Assembly: GCF_000002995.4 (NCBI RefSeq)
Contig: NW_025062342.1
Span: forward strand, 1-23,711
DNA from: Brugia malayi
Lineage: Eukaryota > Nematoda > Chromadorea > Rhabditida > Onchocercidae
Direction: 5' to 3'
Length of the DNA stretch: 23,711 nt
Made by a program: the position numbers and the translations under genes. This document shows, one piece after another, positions 1 through 8,473 of this stretch. Under the pieces are notes generated by a model. The model ran no database searches. It saw only the letters and a program-made list of their open reading frames with translations, and had not been told where the DNA came from. The number at the start of each line of letters is the position of its first letter. Position 1 is the first letter of the stretch.

Positions 1-405
1 TAACGCAGCATTTAAAATTTAATAAAATAAATACTAAAAATGTTTTAATTTTGTTTAATTCTGTTTCAAATAAAATTTACCTGTGCTGGAAAAATGCAAT
101 TCATTTAAAAATAAACATTTACTGAACTTAATTGATTCTTTATTTGCATTAAACTTGATCTGCTGACATTTTAATTACTATTTTTGACATTTTATGCTAA
201 ATTTTAAAAGTTAACTTTAAAGCAAACTTTCATTGCAGAAATTTATTAAATCTGCAATTATAATTGATTTCAAATGTTTTTTAAATATTAAAATTATTTT
301 TAGTCACAAATCCAGACAGGGTTACCTAAGAAATTTCGACAGATATTAAAAGTTATAATAAATTAAATGTTAAAAACATTTTAATTCTTACTAATTTTAT
401 TTTTA
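1..405. repeat. Edge of 343-base satellite array (left)
   Basis: The sequence matches, in the same orientation and at high identity, the monomer that fills 14124-23711. Shared landmarks are GCAAACTTTCATTGCAG (starting at 222), the ATAAACATTTA segment near 111, GATCTGCTGACATTTT near 158 and GTCACAAATCCAGA near 303. Similarity fades after about position 400, so the array ends in mid-monomer. About one and a fifth monomers are visible; the array presumably continues to the left. It has no coding role that I can see. Confidence 0.93.
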
Positions 406-836
406 CTAAAAAGGGTGAAAAGTTATATCCTGTTTAGCTAGTAAATCAAAAAGTCTTTTTGTAAACAGCTCCTATAACTGCACTGTTTTTGGTCAATACA
501 GTACCTGGTGGATGCCATAATGATTAAAAAAATTTTGACGACGATGAGAAATACAAGGAATAGAACATGAATGAATTGCTAAAAAAATCTTATTAAATTG
601 TGAAAAAATCAGAAGTGGTAATTTGTACGTAACCTTTATTTGTCTATTCATTCCTAAGAAAATCAATAAAAATCTGCATTAGTTAATAGAAATAATTGAG
701 AGAAGAAAAAGAAAGTTTATGTAGAAGAACGATAATATACATGGTACAAAGATGTTAGGTTGAGATGTAGTAGAGACCAAAGAAATATTCGAAGATGGAA
801 CAGTCTCCATATATTAGATGAAAAAAAAATCTTCAT
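406..836. other. AT-rich intergenic stretch, no supported gene
   Basis: This lies between the satellite edge and the promoter-proximal duplication. The only thing of note is a short minus-strand reading frame of 26 codons at 518-438 that is unusually cysteine-rich (four Cys) and starts MASTRYCIDQ. It has no splice sites or neighbours to support it, so I do not call it a gene. Confidence 0.6.
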
Positions 837-838
837 GA

Positions 839-1103
839 GCGCGAAAGAATAAAGACTCTCGAGCGCGAAATATTGCAGAGAAATACTATTATTATGAATG
901 TTTATTTTCGTCACTATTTTCTTTTCTTTTTGTTGCTTCAGAATTATCAGGGAAAGTATGGGGTATTTAATGATTAGCATAAATAGAATTATGTGTAGGT
1001 AAATTAAAATTATGTGTAGGTAAAAAAGAAATACTATTATATGAATGTTCATTTTCGTCACTATTTTCCTGTCTATTATTATGAAAAACTCTCGAGCGCC
1101 AAA
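839..1103 (-). promoter_or_regulatory. Three E2F-type sites (TTTSSCGC)
   Basis: GCGCGAAA occurs at 839-846 and 863-870, and GCGCCAAA at 1096-1103. Read on the minus strand these are TTTCGCGC, TTTCGCGC and TTTGGCGC, exact matches to the E2F/DP consensus TTTSSCGC. Each is preceded on the plus strand by GA. Such GC-rich octamers are very unlikely by chance in DNA this AT-rich. All three have the same orientation and lie within 505 bases of the start codon at 1343. The sites are seen directly; binding by an E2F protein is inference. Confidence 0.6.
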
Positions 1104-1220
1104 GATTGCATACTATTACGTGACTATTTTCCTGTACTTTTGTTGTGTCAGAATTATCAGGGAAAGTATGGGGTATTTAGTGATTAGCATAAATAGAATT
1201 ATGTGTAGGTAAATTAAAAT
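855..1220. repeat. Imperfect direct duplication upstream of zinc-finger gene
   Basis: Copy A (855-1010) and copy B (1088-1220) both start ACTCTCGAGCGC and end GTGTAGGTAAATTAAAAT. They share a nearly unbroken block that includes CAGAATTATCAGGGAAAGTA and TGATTAGCATAAATAGAATT. A third, partial copy of the segment at 879-926 (GAAATACTATTA...TCACTATTTTC) sits between them at 1028-1068. The structure suggests nested tandem duplication. It lies 120 to 490 bases before the start codon at 1343, so it probably forms part of that gene's promoter. Confidence 0.85.
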
Positions 1221-1320
1221 ATGTAAATCAGTGTTTTTTTATCATGTGTTCTTTTACCATAGGTAAATAATAGTTACGTCACTGGTCTTTGTGCTTAGTG
1301 AAAATTTGATAAGTTTGCTA

Positions 1321-1330
1321 ATTTTATAGA
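1321..1330 (+). promoter_or_regulatory. Possible trans-splice or 5' UTR acceptor
   Basis: ATTTTATAG ends at 1329, thirteen bases before the ATG at 1343. Many nematode mRNAs receive a spliced leader at such a U-rich AG close to the start codon. It could equally be the acceptor of an ordinary 5' UTR intron. Confidence 0.4.
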
Positions 1331-1342
1331 ATTGTGGCTCCC

Positions 1343-2880
1343 ATGGAGGATCAAGAAATTGAAATGCTTTTCGAATACCTTAAAAGGGAGCCGGAGATGT
1401 ACCGGATTTTGCAAAGGTTCGTGAGCAGGACTGTTCAGGTAATTTTCACTTTGTCTTCCTCTTTTTTGCTTTTATTTTTTATATTATTATTATTTTTTTT
1501 TTTTTAATAAATTGATACAGTATGAAGAAAGAGTTGATGAACTTTGCACTGCTTCAAATTTAAAAAGTGACTGTAAAAAATAGCTTTTTCAGTTTGAACA
1601 GTTGCTCATAGGAAAGATGGCGGAGGCGGGGTGGAGGTTGGAGGAACTGGTAGGGCAGAGTGCCCAGCCAGCAATGGAAGAGGACCCGGTACCTCAGGAG
1701 CCGGAATTTAACGAAGAAGAGGCAGAGTGGGCTCCTCTGCCTGAAAATGAAAATGGTGATGAGGCCGAGAACTGGCCATCAGAAGCAGAGTGGACCCCTC
1801 TGCCAGAAGAAGAGGAAGAAGAAGAAGAGCCTGAGGTACCGGGGGTACCAATGGAGATCGAGGAACCGGTAGGAGCAGTACGCGAACTCGTCCTGTAAGT
1901 TTAAGTTTTAGCAGCTATTGTACTAATTTGCTAACTAGATATTAACCTTACCTACCCAATAATTTGCAATAAATATAAAACTGTTTCAGGCGAACGAGGA
2001 CAATCAGAATCCCGGTTCCTGCCATGCAAGAAGCAATGGCTGCGGCACCTCCGGAGAAATTCGAACCAGCTGATTTAAAAAATCTTCCGGAGCAACTCCG
2101 AAGAGAGTTGATAGTGCCGCAAGCAGAGCCATACACGGTGGCACAAGGAGAAGGAAGCAAGAACATCGGTAAGTTATAATTTTAATAACTTAAGAAATGA
2201 TTATATGCCGCAATTTGTAGAAGAAATACAATCATATTTTGACTTTGTATTGATAAAATCATATGATATCATCGAAAATTTCATCCCTTATAATGCACTA
2301 AAACGATTACAAAATTCTATATCGATACTCGAAGAACAGTTTGTGCAACAATATTTTCTTACTATTTCTATTTTCAGTGTGTGGCCTCTGCTGCAGGCAG
2401 TTTGAAACGTTGAAAGGGTGGCGCATTCACGCGTCGAGAACACACAAGCAAGATGGTAAGTATTGCGAAATGAATTTCCAATTAGTTTTTAAAGATATCG
2501 CTACATTTGATTCATTTAAAAGCCAGTAGACTGATTAATTTGCATATTCCAGGTTTTTGTGCCCGTTGTGGGCATTACCTCTTGCTGCCACCTGAATTTA
2601 CGGCCGCCCAGAGAACGGCAGCAATGGAGCTTCATGCCCTCGATTGGTGCCCGAGGGCATGCGCGGCCGTAATAAGCGAACGACAGGTGAAGCGGCGCAG
2701 ACTTGACCTGGTAGGAAGAGAAGAGGATGCGCATCACCTCTTCATCCCAGGTAAGAAATTAATTAGCATTGAAGAAGTGAAATTTAAAAGTTAAAAAAAA
2801 AAAAAAGTGAATGACCATAGAAAACAAAATATTAAAGTGGGTCTCGTAATTTTTCTAATCAGTGGTTTTTTTTAGGCTAA
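1343..2880 (+). CDS. Six-exon zinc-finger protein, 285 residues
   Basis: Coding exons are 1343-1438, 1593-1894, 1990-2168, 2378-2455, 2553-2750 and 2876-2880. Every junction keeps the frame (858 coding bases, stop TAA at 2878), and donors are GTAAT or GTAAG. Residues 1-60 are mixed and probably helical. Residues 61-123 are strongly acidic and contain a repeated EAEWxPLPE element (about 75-83 and 96-104) and a run of eight Glu. A classical C2H2 finger follows: C194-x2-C197-x12-H210-x4-H215, with F201, L204 and the basic HASRTHK end. Next comes an unusual C2HC-like finger, C221-x2-C224-x21-H246-x4-C251, with C255 close by, then a basic KRRR (265-268) that may be a nuclear signal. The protein ends HHLFIPG. 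A nuclear DNA- or RNA-binding regulator is inferred. I do not recognise the family with certainty; the first finger also resembles those at the start of some retrotransposon proteins, but no reverse transcriptase is present. Confidence 0.85.
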
Positions 2881-3200
2881 TATTATTGCCTGGTCTTCCT
2901 CATGCGGCCACCTGTCGCTGCCTGCTGCGAATCTCCATCCTCTTCCAATGAAAGCTGGTTAGTAACATCCAAAAAATTAAAAAAAAAAAAAAAAAATGAA
3001 AAACTAAAAAATAAAAAAAAAAAACTAAAAAATAAAAAAAAAAAACTAAAAAATAAAAAAAAAAAACAAAAAATAAAAAAAAAAAACTAAAAAATAAAAA
3101 AAAAAAAACTAAAAAACAAAAAAATCAAAAAAACCAAAAAAAAAATCAAAAGAATAAAAAAAATTAAAAATAGAAAAAATGAAAAAAAAAAAAATTTGTT
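2881..3200 (+). terminator. 3' region with A-rich repeat and many AATAAA signals
   Basis: After the stop codon comes a GC-richer stretch (about 2890-2960), then A-rich DNA from about 2970 to 3195. Within it a unit of about 21 bases, CTAAAAAATAAA plus a run of A, is repeated about five times between 3004 and 3110, with degenerate copies after that. Six AATAAA hexamers lie between about 3010 and 3160. Any of them could be the polyadenylation signal of the zinc-finger gene. Confidence 0.6.
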
Positions 3201-4041
3201 CTTTGATTTAACATAAGAACAACTGATTTCAAAATATAGAAAAGGCTGAGGAGTTTGTAACTGTTTTACGTTTTTGTATGTCATTTACCGTCTTAGTGAT
3301 AGAGTAATCAAAAGCTTGTAAAGGGCATTTTTTTGCCATCACAAAAGATAAATCACATTACTTTGAAATCAGTTGTTTTTTCCTGCTTTTTTTTTGTTTT
3401 TTTAGCCTTTTGGGCTGCTAATTTTTATTAAAAATTGTGTATTTTATTTTTTTTTTTTCATTTAAATAATGTAATTTAATGTTTTTACTTTTTTTTGATA
3501 TTACTTGTAACTGTTTAATAACTGTTTTTTTTTTTTTGATTTTCTAAAACTGTTTTTTTCTTTTGACTACTTATAATTGTTTTTTTTGATTTTCTAAACT
3601 TATCACAATTATTCATTTTTTTTATTGTTTATGTTACTTTAACCATTGTTTTTGTTTAATGAAAATTTTCATTGTTATTTTAGTGTTACTAGCGGTGTTA
3701 AATTTTTTATTTAATTTTATTACTGTGTACATAAGATATCAACTTATTGTATATTTATTTTTTGCATTTTCTAACTTGTTATAAGTTCTTTACATTTTAA
3801 GATGATTTTTTGGCTATTAAAAAAAAAGCACAAATTTCTTCATATGAATATATTTTTAATGGAATTGAGCAATTTTTGGAAAATTTCTGTCTGTATTCAA
3901 GTAGTCTTTTAATTTAAATAAGATAAGTTGTCAACAGAGAGTAGATTTAATAAGGTCTAATTTAGAATTTTATTTTGAGCTAAATCATAAGTTGATATCA
4001 ATTTGTAATTATCTTTTTAATTATCTTTGTGTGTATGTGGT

Positions 4042-4058
4042 GGGAGGGAGGGTAGGGG
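4042..4058 (+). other. G-quadruplex motif
   Basis: GGGAGGGAGGGTAGGGG has four G runs of three or more, with loops of 1, 1 and 2 bases. It is a textbook intramolecular G-quadruplex pattern inside DNA that is otherwise T-rich. GTGGT before it and TGG after it add further G. Confidence 0.8.
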
Positions 4059-4062
4059 TGGT

Positions 4063-4094
4063 CGAAGGGAGGTACAGAATTATACCTTCCTTCG
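4063..4094. repeat. 12-base-pair inverted repeat next to the G-quadruplex
   Basis: The arm CGAAGGGAGGTA (4063-4074) pairs with TACCTTCCTTCG (4083-4094) with one mismatch (G:T in RNA). The loop is 8 bases. It begins five bases after the G-quadruplex motif. Confidence 0.7.
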
Positions 4095-4496
4095 TCAGTA
4101 TAACATTAACGAAGCATATAGAAAAAATTTTTGGTTTTGAAATTCAGATGACGGACCTTCTGAAATCTGGAATAAATTTCAAAATTTTTGATCTCTATTC
4201 ATTTTTAAGGATATTTTTTGAATTGGTAGAGCTTTGGGCTTTAAGAAGATTTCAAAAATATTTAATTTACGTTTTTTCTTTTTAATTTCTGCGTTTTCAA
4301 TTTTTTTTGAAATGAGTTAAAATCTTTTTTGAAATTAATTCTGTTTTATTCGGATTTTTTTTGGAATCTTTTTTTTAGTTTTTGATTTGGAAAATTTTTT
4401 CTGAATTTTATTAATTGCATGTTTTTTTTTTTCATTCATCTAATTTGCTGCTATTTTCATTTTTTTTTTCTTTTTTTTTTTATTAAAACTGCCTCT

Positions 4497-7315
4497 AGCA
4501 TGCTTTCTGCTAACTTTTGTTCATTCTACTAATACTAATTTATTTCTGTTATATCACCACTAATTTTTATCATTTTTTCTTTTGTTTCAAAAATTGTCAC
4601 TTTTATCATTCCCTTGTTTATATTTTGTTTTTGTATGTGTTTTCGGCTATTTCTACAAATTGCGTGTTTTTTATTTTTTTTTCTTTTATTTTTGCTTTTA
4701 GCACCTACATTTTTTGCATTTTACTAACTGCATGCTTTTTGTAACTTTATACCATTTGCTGTTTTTTTATTAACATTGTTTTTGCATGCGTTTCTTGGGT
4801 AGTTATATTAACATGCATGTTTTTTGTAAACTTACAACACTTATTATTAAGGTGTACACTTTTTTCTTTTGTATTGATTGCATGCTTTTATTTTTCACTC
4901 GTTTTTCATTAACACTGTTTTGCATGCATTTTTTGGTTAATTTTATTAACTGCATGTTTTTTGTTACTTTATACTATTTGCTGTTTTTTTATTAACATTG
5001 TTTTTGCATGCGTTTCTTGGTTAGTTTTACTAACATGCATGTGTCTTGTGAACTTACACCACTTATTATTAAGATGTACACTTTTCTCTTTTGCATTTAT
5101 TGCATGCTTTTATTTTTCACCCGTTTTTTATTAACATTGTTTTTGCATGCATTTTTTGTTAATTTTATTAACTGCATGTTCTTTGTAACTTTTTCTCATG
5201 TACACTTTTTTCTTTTGTATTTATTGCATGCCTTTATTTTTCACTCGTTTTTTATTAACACTGTTTTGCATGAATTTTTTGGTTAATTTTATTAACTGCA
5301 TGCTTTTTGTTACTTTATACTAATTGCTGTTTTTTTATTAACATTGTTTTTGCATGCGTTTTTTGGGTAGTTATATTAACATGCATGTTTTTTGTATCTT
5401 TACTCACGCATTTGTTATTATGGCGCACATTTTTTTTGTATTTAAATGCATGTTTTTTTTGTTGGCTTCACTCATTTCTATTAACATCGTTTTTGCATGC
5501 GTGTTGAGTTTGTTCTATTAACAGCATGCTTTTTGTAACTTTATACCATTTGCTGTTTTTTTATTAACATTGTTTTTGCATGCGTTTCTTGGGTAGTTAT
5601 ATTAACATGCATGTTTTTTGTAAACTTACAACACTTATTATTAAGGTGTACACTTTTTTCTTTTGTATTGATTGCATGCTTTTATTTTTCACTCGTTTTT
5701 CATTAACACTGTTTTGCATGCATTTTTTGGTTAATTTTATTAACTGCATGTTTTTTGTTACTTTATACTATTTGCTGTTTTTTTATTAACATTGTTTTTG
5801 CATGCGTTTCTTGGTTAGTTTTACTAACATGCATGTGTCTTGTGAACTTACACCACTTATTATTAAGATGTACACTTTTCTCTTTTGCATTTATTGCATG
5901 CTTTTATTTTTCACCCGTTTTTTATTAACATTGTTTTTGCATGCATTTTTTGTTAATTTTATTAACTGCATGTTCTTTGTAACTTTTTCTCATGTACACT
6001 TTTTTCTTTTGTATTTATTGCATGCCTTTATTTTTCACTCGTTTTTTATTAACACTGTTTTGCATGAATTTTTTTGTTAATTTTATTAACTGCATGCTTT
6101 TTGTTACTTTATACTATTTGCTGTTTTTTTATTAACATTGTTTTTGCATGCGTTTCTTGGTTAGTTTTACTAACATGCATGTGTCTTGTGAACTTACACC
6201 ACTTATTATTAAGATGTACACTTTTCTCTTTTGCATTTATTGCATGCTTTTATTTTTCACCCGTTTTTTATTAACATTGTTTTTGCATGCATTTTTTGTT
6301 AATTTTATTAACTGCATGCTTTTTGTTACTTTATACTATTTGCTGTTTTTTTATTAACATTGTTTTTGCATGCGTTTCTTGGTTAGTTTTACTAACATGC
6401 ATGTGTTTTGTGAATCTGCTTACACCATTTATTATTAAAGCGTTTTTTCTTTTCCATTTATTGCATGCTTTTGTTTTTCACTCGTTTTTTATTAACATTG
6501 TTTTTGCATGCATTTTTTGTTAATTTTATTAACTGCATGTTCTTTGTATCTTTTTCTCATGTACACTTTTTTCTTTTGTATTTATTGCATGCTTTTATTT
6601 TTCACTCGTTTTTCATTAACACTGTTTTGCATGCATTTTTTGGTTAATTTTATTAACTGCATGCTTTTTGTTACTTTATACTAATTGCTGTTTTTTTATT
6701 AACATTGTTTTTGCATGCGTTTTTTGGGTAGTTATATTAACATGCATGTTTTTTGTATCTTTACTCACGCATTTGTTATTATGGCGCACATTTTTTTTGT
6801 ATTTAAATGCATGTTTTTTTTGTTGGCTTCACTCATTTCTATTAACATCGTTTTTGCATGCGTGTTGAGTTTGTTCTATTAACAGCATGCTTTTTGTAAC
6901 TTTATACCATTTGCTGTTTTTTTATTAACATTGTTTTTGCATGCGTTTCTTGGGTAGTTATATTAACATGCATGTTTTTTGTAAACTTACAACACTTATT
7001 ATTAAGGTGTACACTTTTTTCTTTTGTATTGATTGCATGCTTTTATTTTTCACTCGTTTTTCATTAACACTGTTTTGCATGCATTTTTTGGTTAATTTTA
7101 TTAACTGCATGTTTTTTGTTACTTTATACTATTTGCTGTTTTTTTATTAACATTGTTTTTGCATGCGTTTCTTGGTTAGTTTTACTAACATGCATGTGTC
7201 TTGTGAACTTACACCACTTATTATTAAGATGTACACTTTTCTCTTTTGCATTTACCGCATGCTTTTATTTTTCACCCGTTTTATATTAACATTGTTTTTG
7301 CATGCATTTTTTTTT
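4497..7315. repeat. TGCATG-rich higher-order tandem array
   Basis: T-rich satellite DNA made of related segments of about 222 bases, each with several TGCATG or GCATGC motifs set in TTTTT runs and ATTAAC spacers. I counted 17 TGCATG in 4746-5540, about one per 47 bases. The start (about 4497-4720) is diverged. The segment from 4786 recurs at 5580 (offset 794) and 6941 (offset 2155), and the segment from 5307 recurs at 6668 (offset 1361). In all cases the predicted translations are identical over 66 to 69 residues, so these copies are recent. The end decays into poly-T near 7310. The open frames within (rich in F, L, I) follow from T-richness and are not genes. Confidence 0.9.
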
Positions 7316-7320
7316 TCAAT

Positions 7321-7326
7321 TTTATT
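7321..7326 (-). terminator. AATAAA polyadenylation signal of the 85-residue gene
   Basis: TTTATT on the plus strand reads AATAAA on the minus strand, 99 bases after the stop codon at 7426-7428. It is the first such hexamer downstream that I see. Confidence 0.45.
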
Positions 7327-7425
7327 GTTTTAGCAATTTTCGAATAATATTTCTAGTTATTATTAAAAAATCAGATAGTCATTACATGTCAAATAATAAA
7401 TTAATTTTTTTTAAAAAAATTGATC

Positions 7426-7749
7426 TCAATTAAGTGATTTACATAAAAAATTACGTAAGAAAATATTAATCCATGCATTCAAAATGATTTGAATTAGTGC
7501 AGCTAACACCATTCTTAGCGGCTCAAACTATAAATTTAACGAAAATGTAAATTTTAAAATACTAATGAAGTTACAAAAATAAAATTAACCAACCTCACAA
7601 AAGTATTTTGAATTTACTGGCAATACGTCATCTTCATGGTCATGATTTTCTTTCATATTAGTGTCATCTCCTTGTTTATCATGGCAGAAAATTGTGAAAA
7701 GAATTTTTTGAAATAAATAAATAATAAAATCAGAAATAATCGATCCCAT
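7426..7749 (-). CDS. Probable two-exon small membrane protein, 85 residues
   Basis: Exon 1 (7749-7594) encodes 52 residues from ATG to a GAG|GTTGGT donor. Exon 2 (7527-7426) follows the acceptor TTTATAG and encodes 33 residues to TGA; the intron is 66 bases and in phase 0. Residues 4-22 (IISDFIIYLFQKILFTIFC) are hydrophobic and could anchor the protein in a membrane. Residues 23-45 are hydrophilic, with a DHEDD acidic patch. Residues 58-76 (MVLAALIQIILNAWINIFL) look like a second membrane span, and the end is KSLN. The ATG directly follows GATTAG, a possible trans-splice acceptor. Without splicing, exon 1 runs two more codons to a stop. The donor is weak and no family is recognised, so this is a model, not a certainty. 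An alternative donor (C|GTAATTTT near 7453) could extend the gene instead of the stop used here. Confidence 0.45.
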
Positions 7750-7924
7750 CTAATCATTTTCAATTCATTTTAAATGCAAAAATGAATTTTAAGTATAGAC
7801 ATGTACGTTGAAAATGATATTAATTCATTTAGTGAATATTGTTTTGAGTTACAGCGAATTTAATGATTAGGTTCGATCAACATTATGAAATCATTTGAAC
7901 TTATTTGTTTAACATTACATTTTT

Positions 7925-8010
7925 ATTAAACCACCTTCATAATCTACTTTCATGCTGGTGACATCTTTTTATTTGTTATGATATAGGCTAAAATACTCGA
8001 ACGAATTCTA
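7925..8010 (-). pseudogene. Decayed copy of part of the 85-residue gene
   Basis: On the minus strand 7980-7947 aligns without gaps to 7683-7650, with 25 of 34 bases identical. In translation HDKQGDDTNMK of the intact exon corresponds to HNK-stop-KDVTSMK here, so one Gln codon (CAA) has become TAA. Similarity continues weakly for another 20 bases with a small gap (ATGAAG). No start codon or open frame remains upstream. It is best read as a small tandem duplication that has lost its function; chance similarity in AT-rich DNA is possible. Confidence 0.35.
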
Positions 8011-8236
8011 CCAAATGCTCAGAAGATAAAATTAATTGTAAATAGCAATTAATTAACTAATTAATAATTATAGGTGAAGTGAAAAGAGTGTATTTATGGT
8101 GTGAGAAAGACGATGAGAGTTAATAAAAATAGAAAGTTGGGAAGATAATTAGAGAATTATGAGTAACGGAAATAACTTTATCCTAAGTTGAATCACACGA
8201 AATAAATCCCTCAAAGGATCATTTAGCAGTGGGTTT

Positions 8237-8282
8237 GGGTGCAGCATGCGACTAATTCCGATTAGTGAAATTAATGCCACCC
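8237..8282. other. Nested hairpin in a GC-richer patch
   Basis: Three nested stems are perfect: GGGTG (8237-8241) with CACCC (8278-8282), GCAT (8244-8247) with ATGC (8274-8277), and ACTAAT (8251-8256) with ATTAGT (8261-8266), closed by the tetraloop TCCG. The internal loops are 2/0 and 3/7 bases. The patch 8200-8305 is GC-richer than its surroundings and open on both strands for more than 50 codons. It could be a structured RNA, an undetected exon or a regulatory element. I cannot assign it to an RNA family. Confidence 0.4.
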
Positions 8283-8437
8283 TGGAAAGGCGGATTTTCA
8301 AAGTTTTTTGGTTTCTTAATTATGTTTACTTCCCTTTTTTCTTATGCAAATGCTAAAAATTAAGGATAAGATTGTACTAAAATATATTCCTACGAATTAT
8401 TGCTCGATTTTGTTATAATTTATGGTTCAGAATTTAT

Positions 8438-8473
8438 GTTTTCTTTCTCTTTCTCTTCCCCTCTCTCTCTTTG
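8438..8473 (+). repeat. Polypyrimidine (CT) tract
   Basis: A run of C and T only, including CTCTCTCTCT at 8461-8470, with TTCTTTCTCT before it. It is a simple-sequence repeat. Confidence 0.8.

Larger units (their letters stand above)
3201..4496. other. T-rich gene-free DNA
   Basis: Long T runs dominate 3380-4490. Reading both strands I found no exon with credible splice sites. A 97-codon open frame at 3992-4285 has no recognisable domain and crosses a G-rich motif, so I leave it out. The local exceptions are the G-quadruplex motif and the hairpin listed separately. Confidence 0.65.

Noticed and set aside
438..518. 26-codon cysteine-rich minus-strand frame
   Set aside because: It is too short, has no splice or polyadenylation support, and matches no peptide family that I recognise.
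501..518. Resemblance of TACCTGGTGGATGCC to the 5' end of 18S rRNA
   Set aside because: The likeness stops after about 15 bases and the following sequence is unrelated, so it is chance.
4786..7150. Repeated open frames of 60 to 92 codons in the TGCATG array (for example MRFLGSYINMHV)
   Set aside because: They are rich in F, L and I because the strand is T-rich, recur only because the DNA is tandemly repeated, lack splice or start context, and show no domain.
8170..8345. Open frames of more than 50 codons on both strands over the GC-richer patch
   Set aside because: Neither has a credible donor and acceptor pair or a recognisable protein; the nested hairpin is the better-supported feature.
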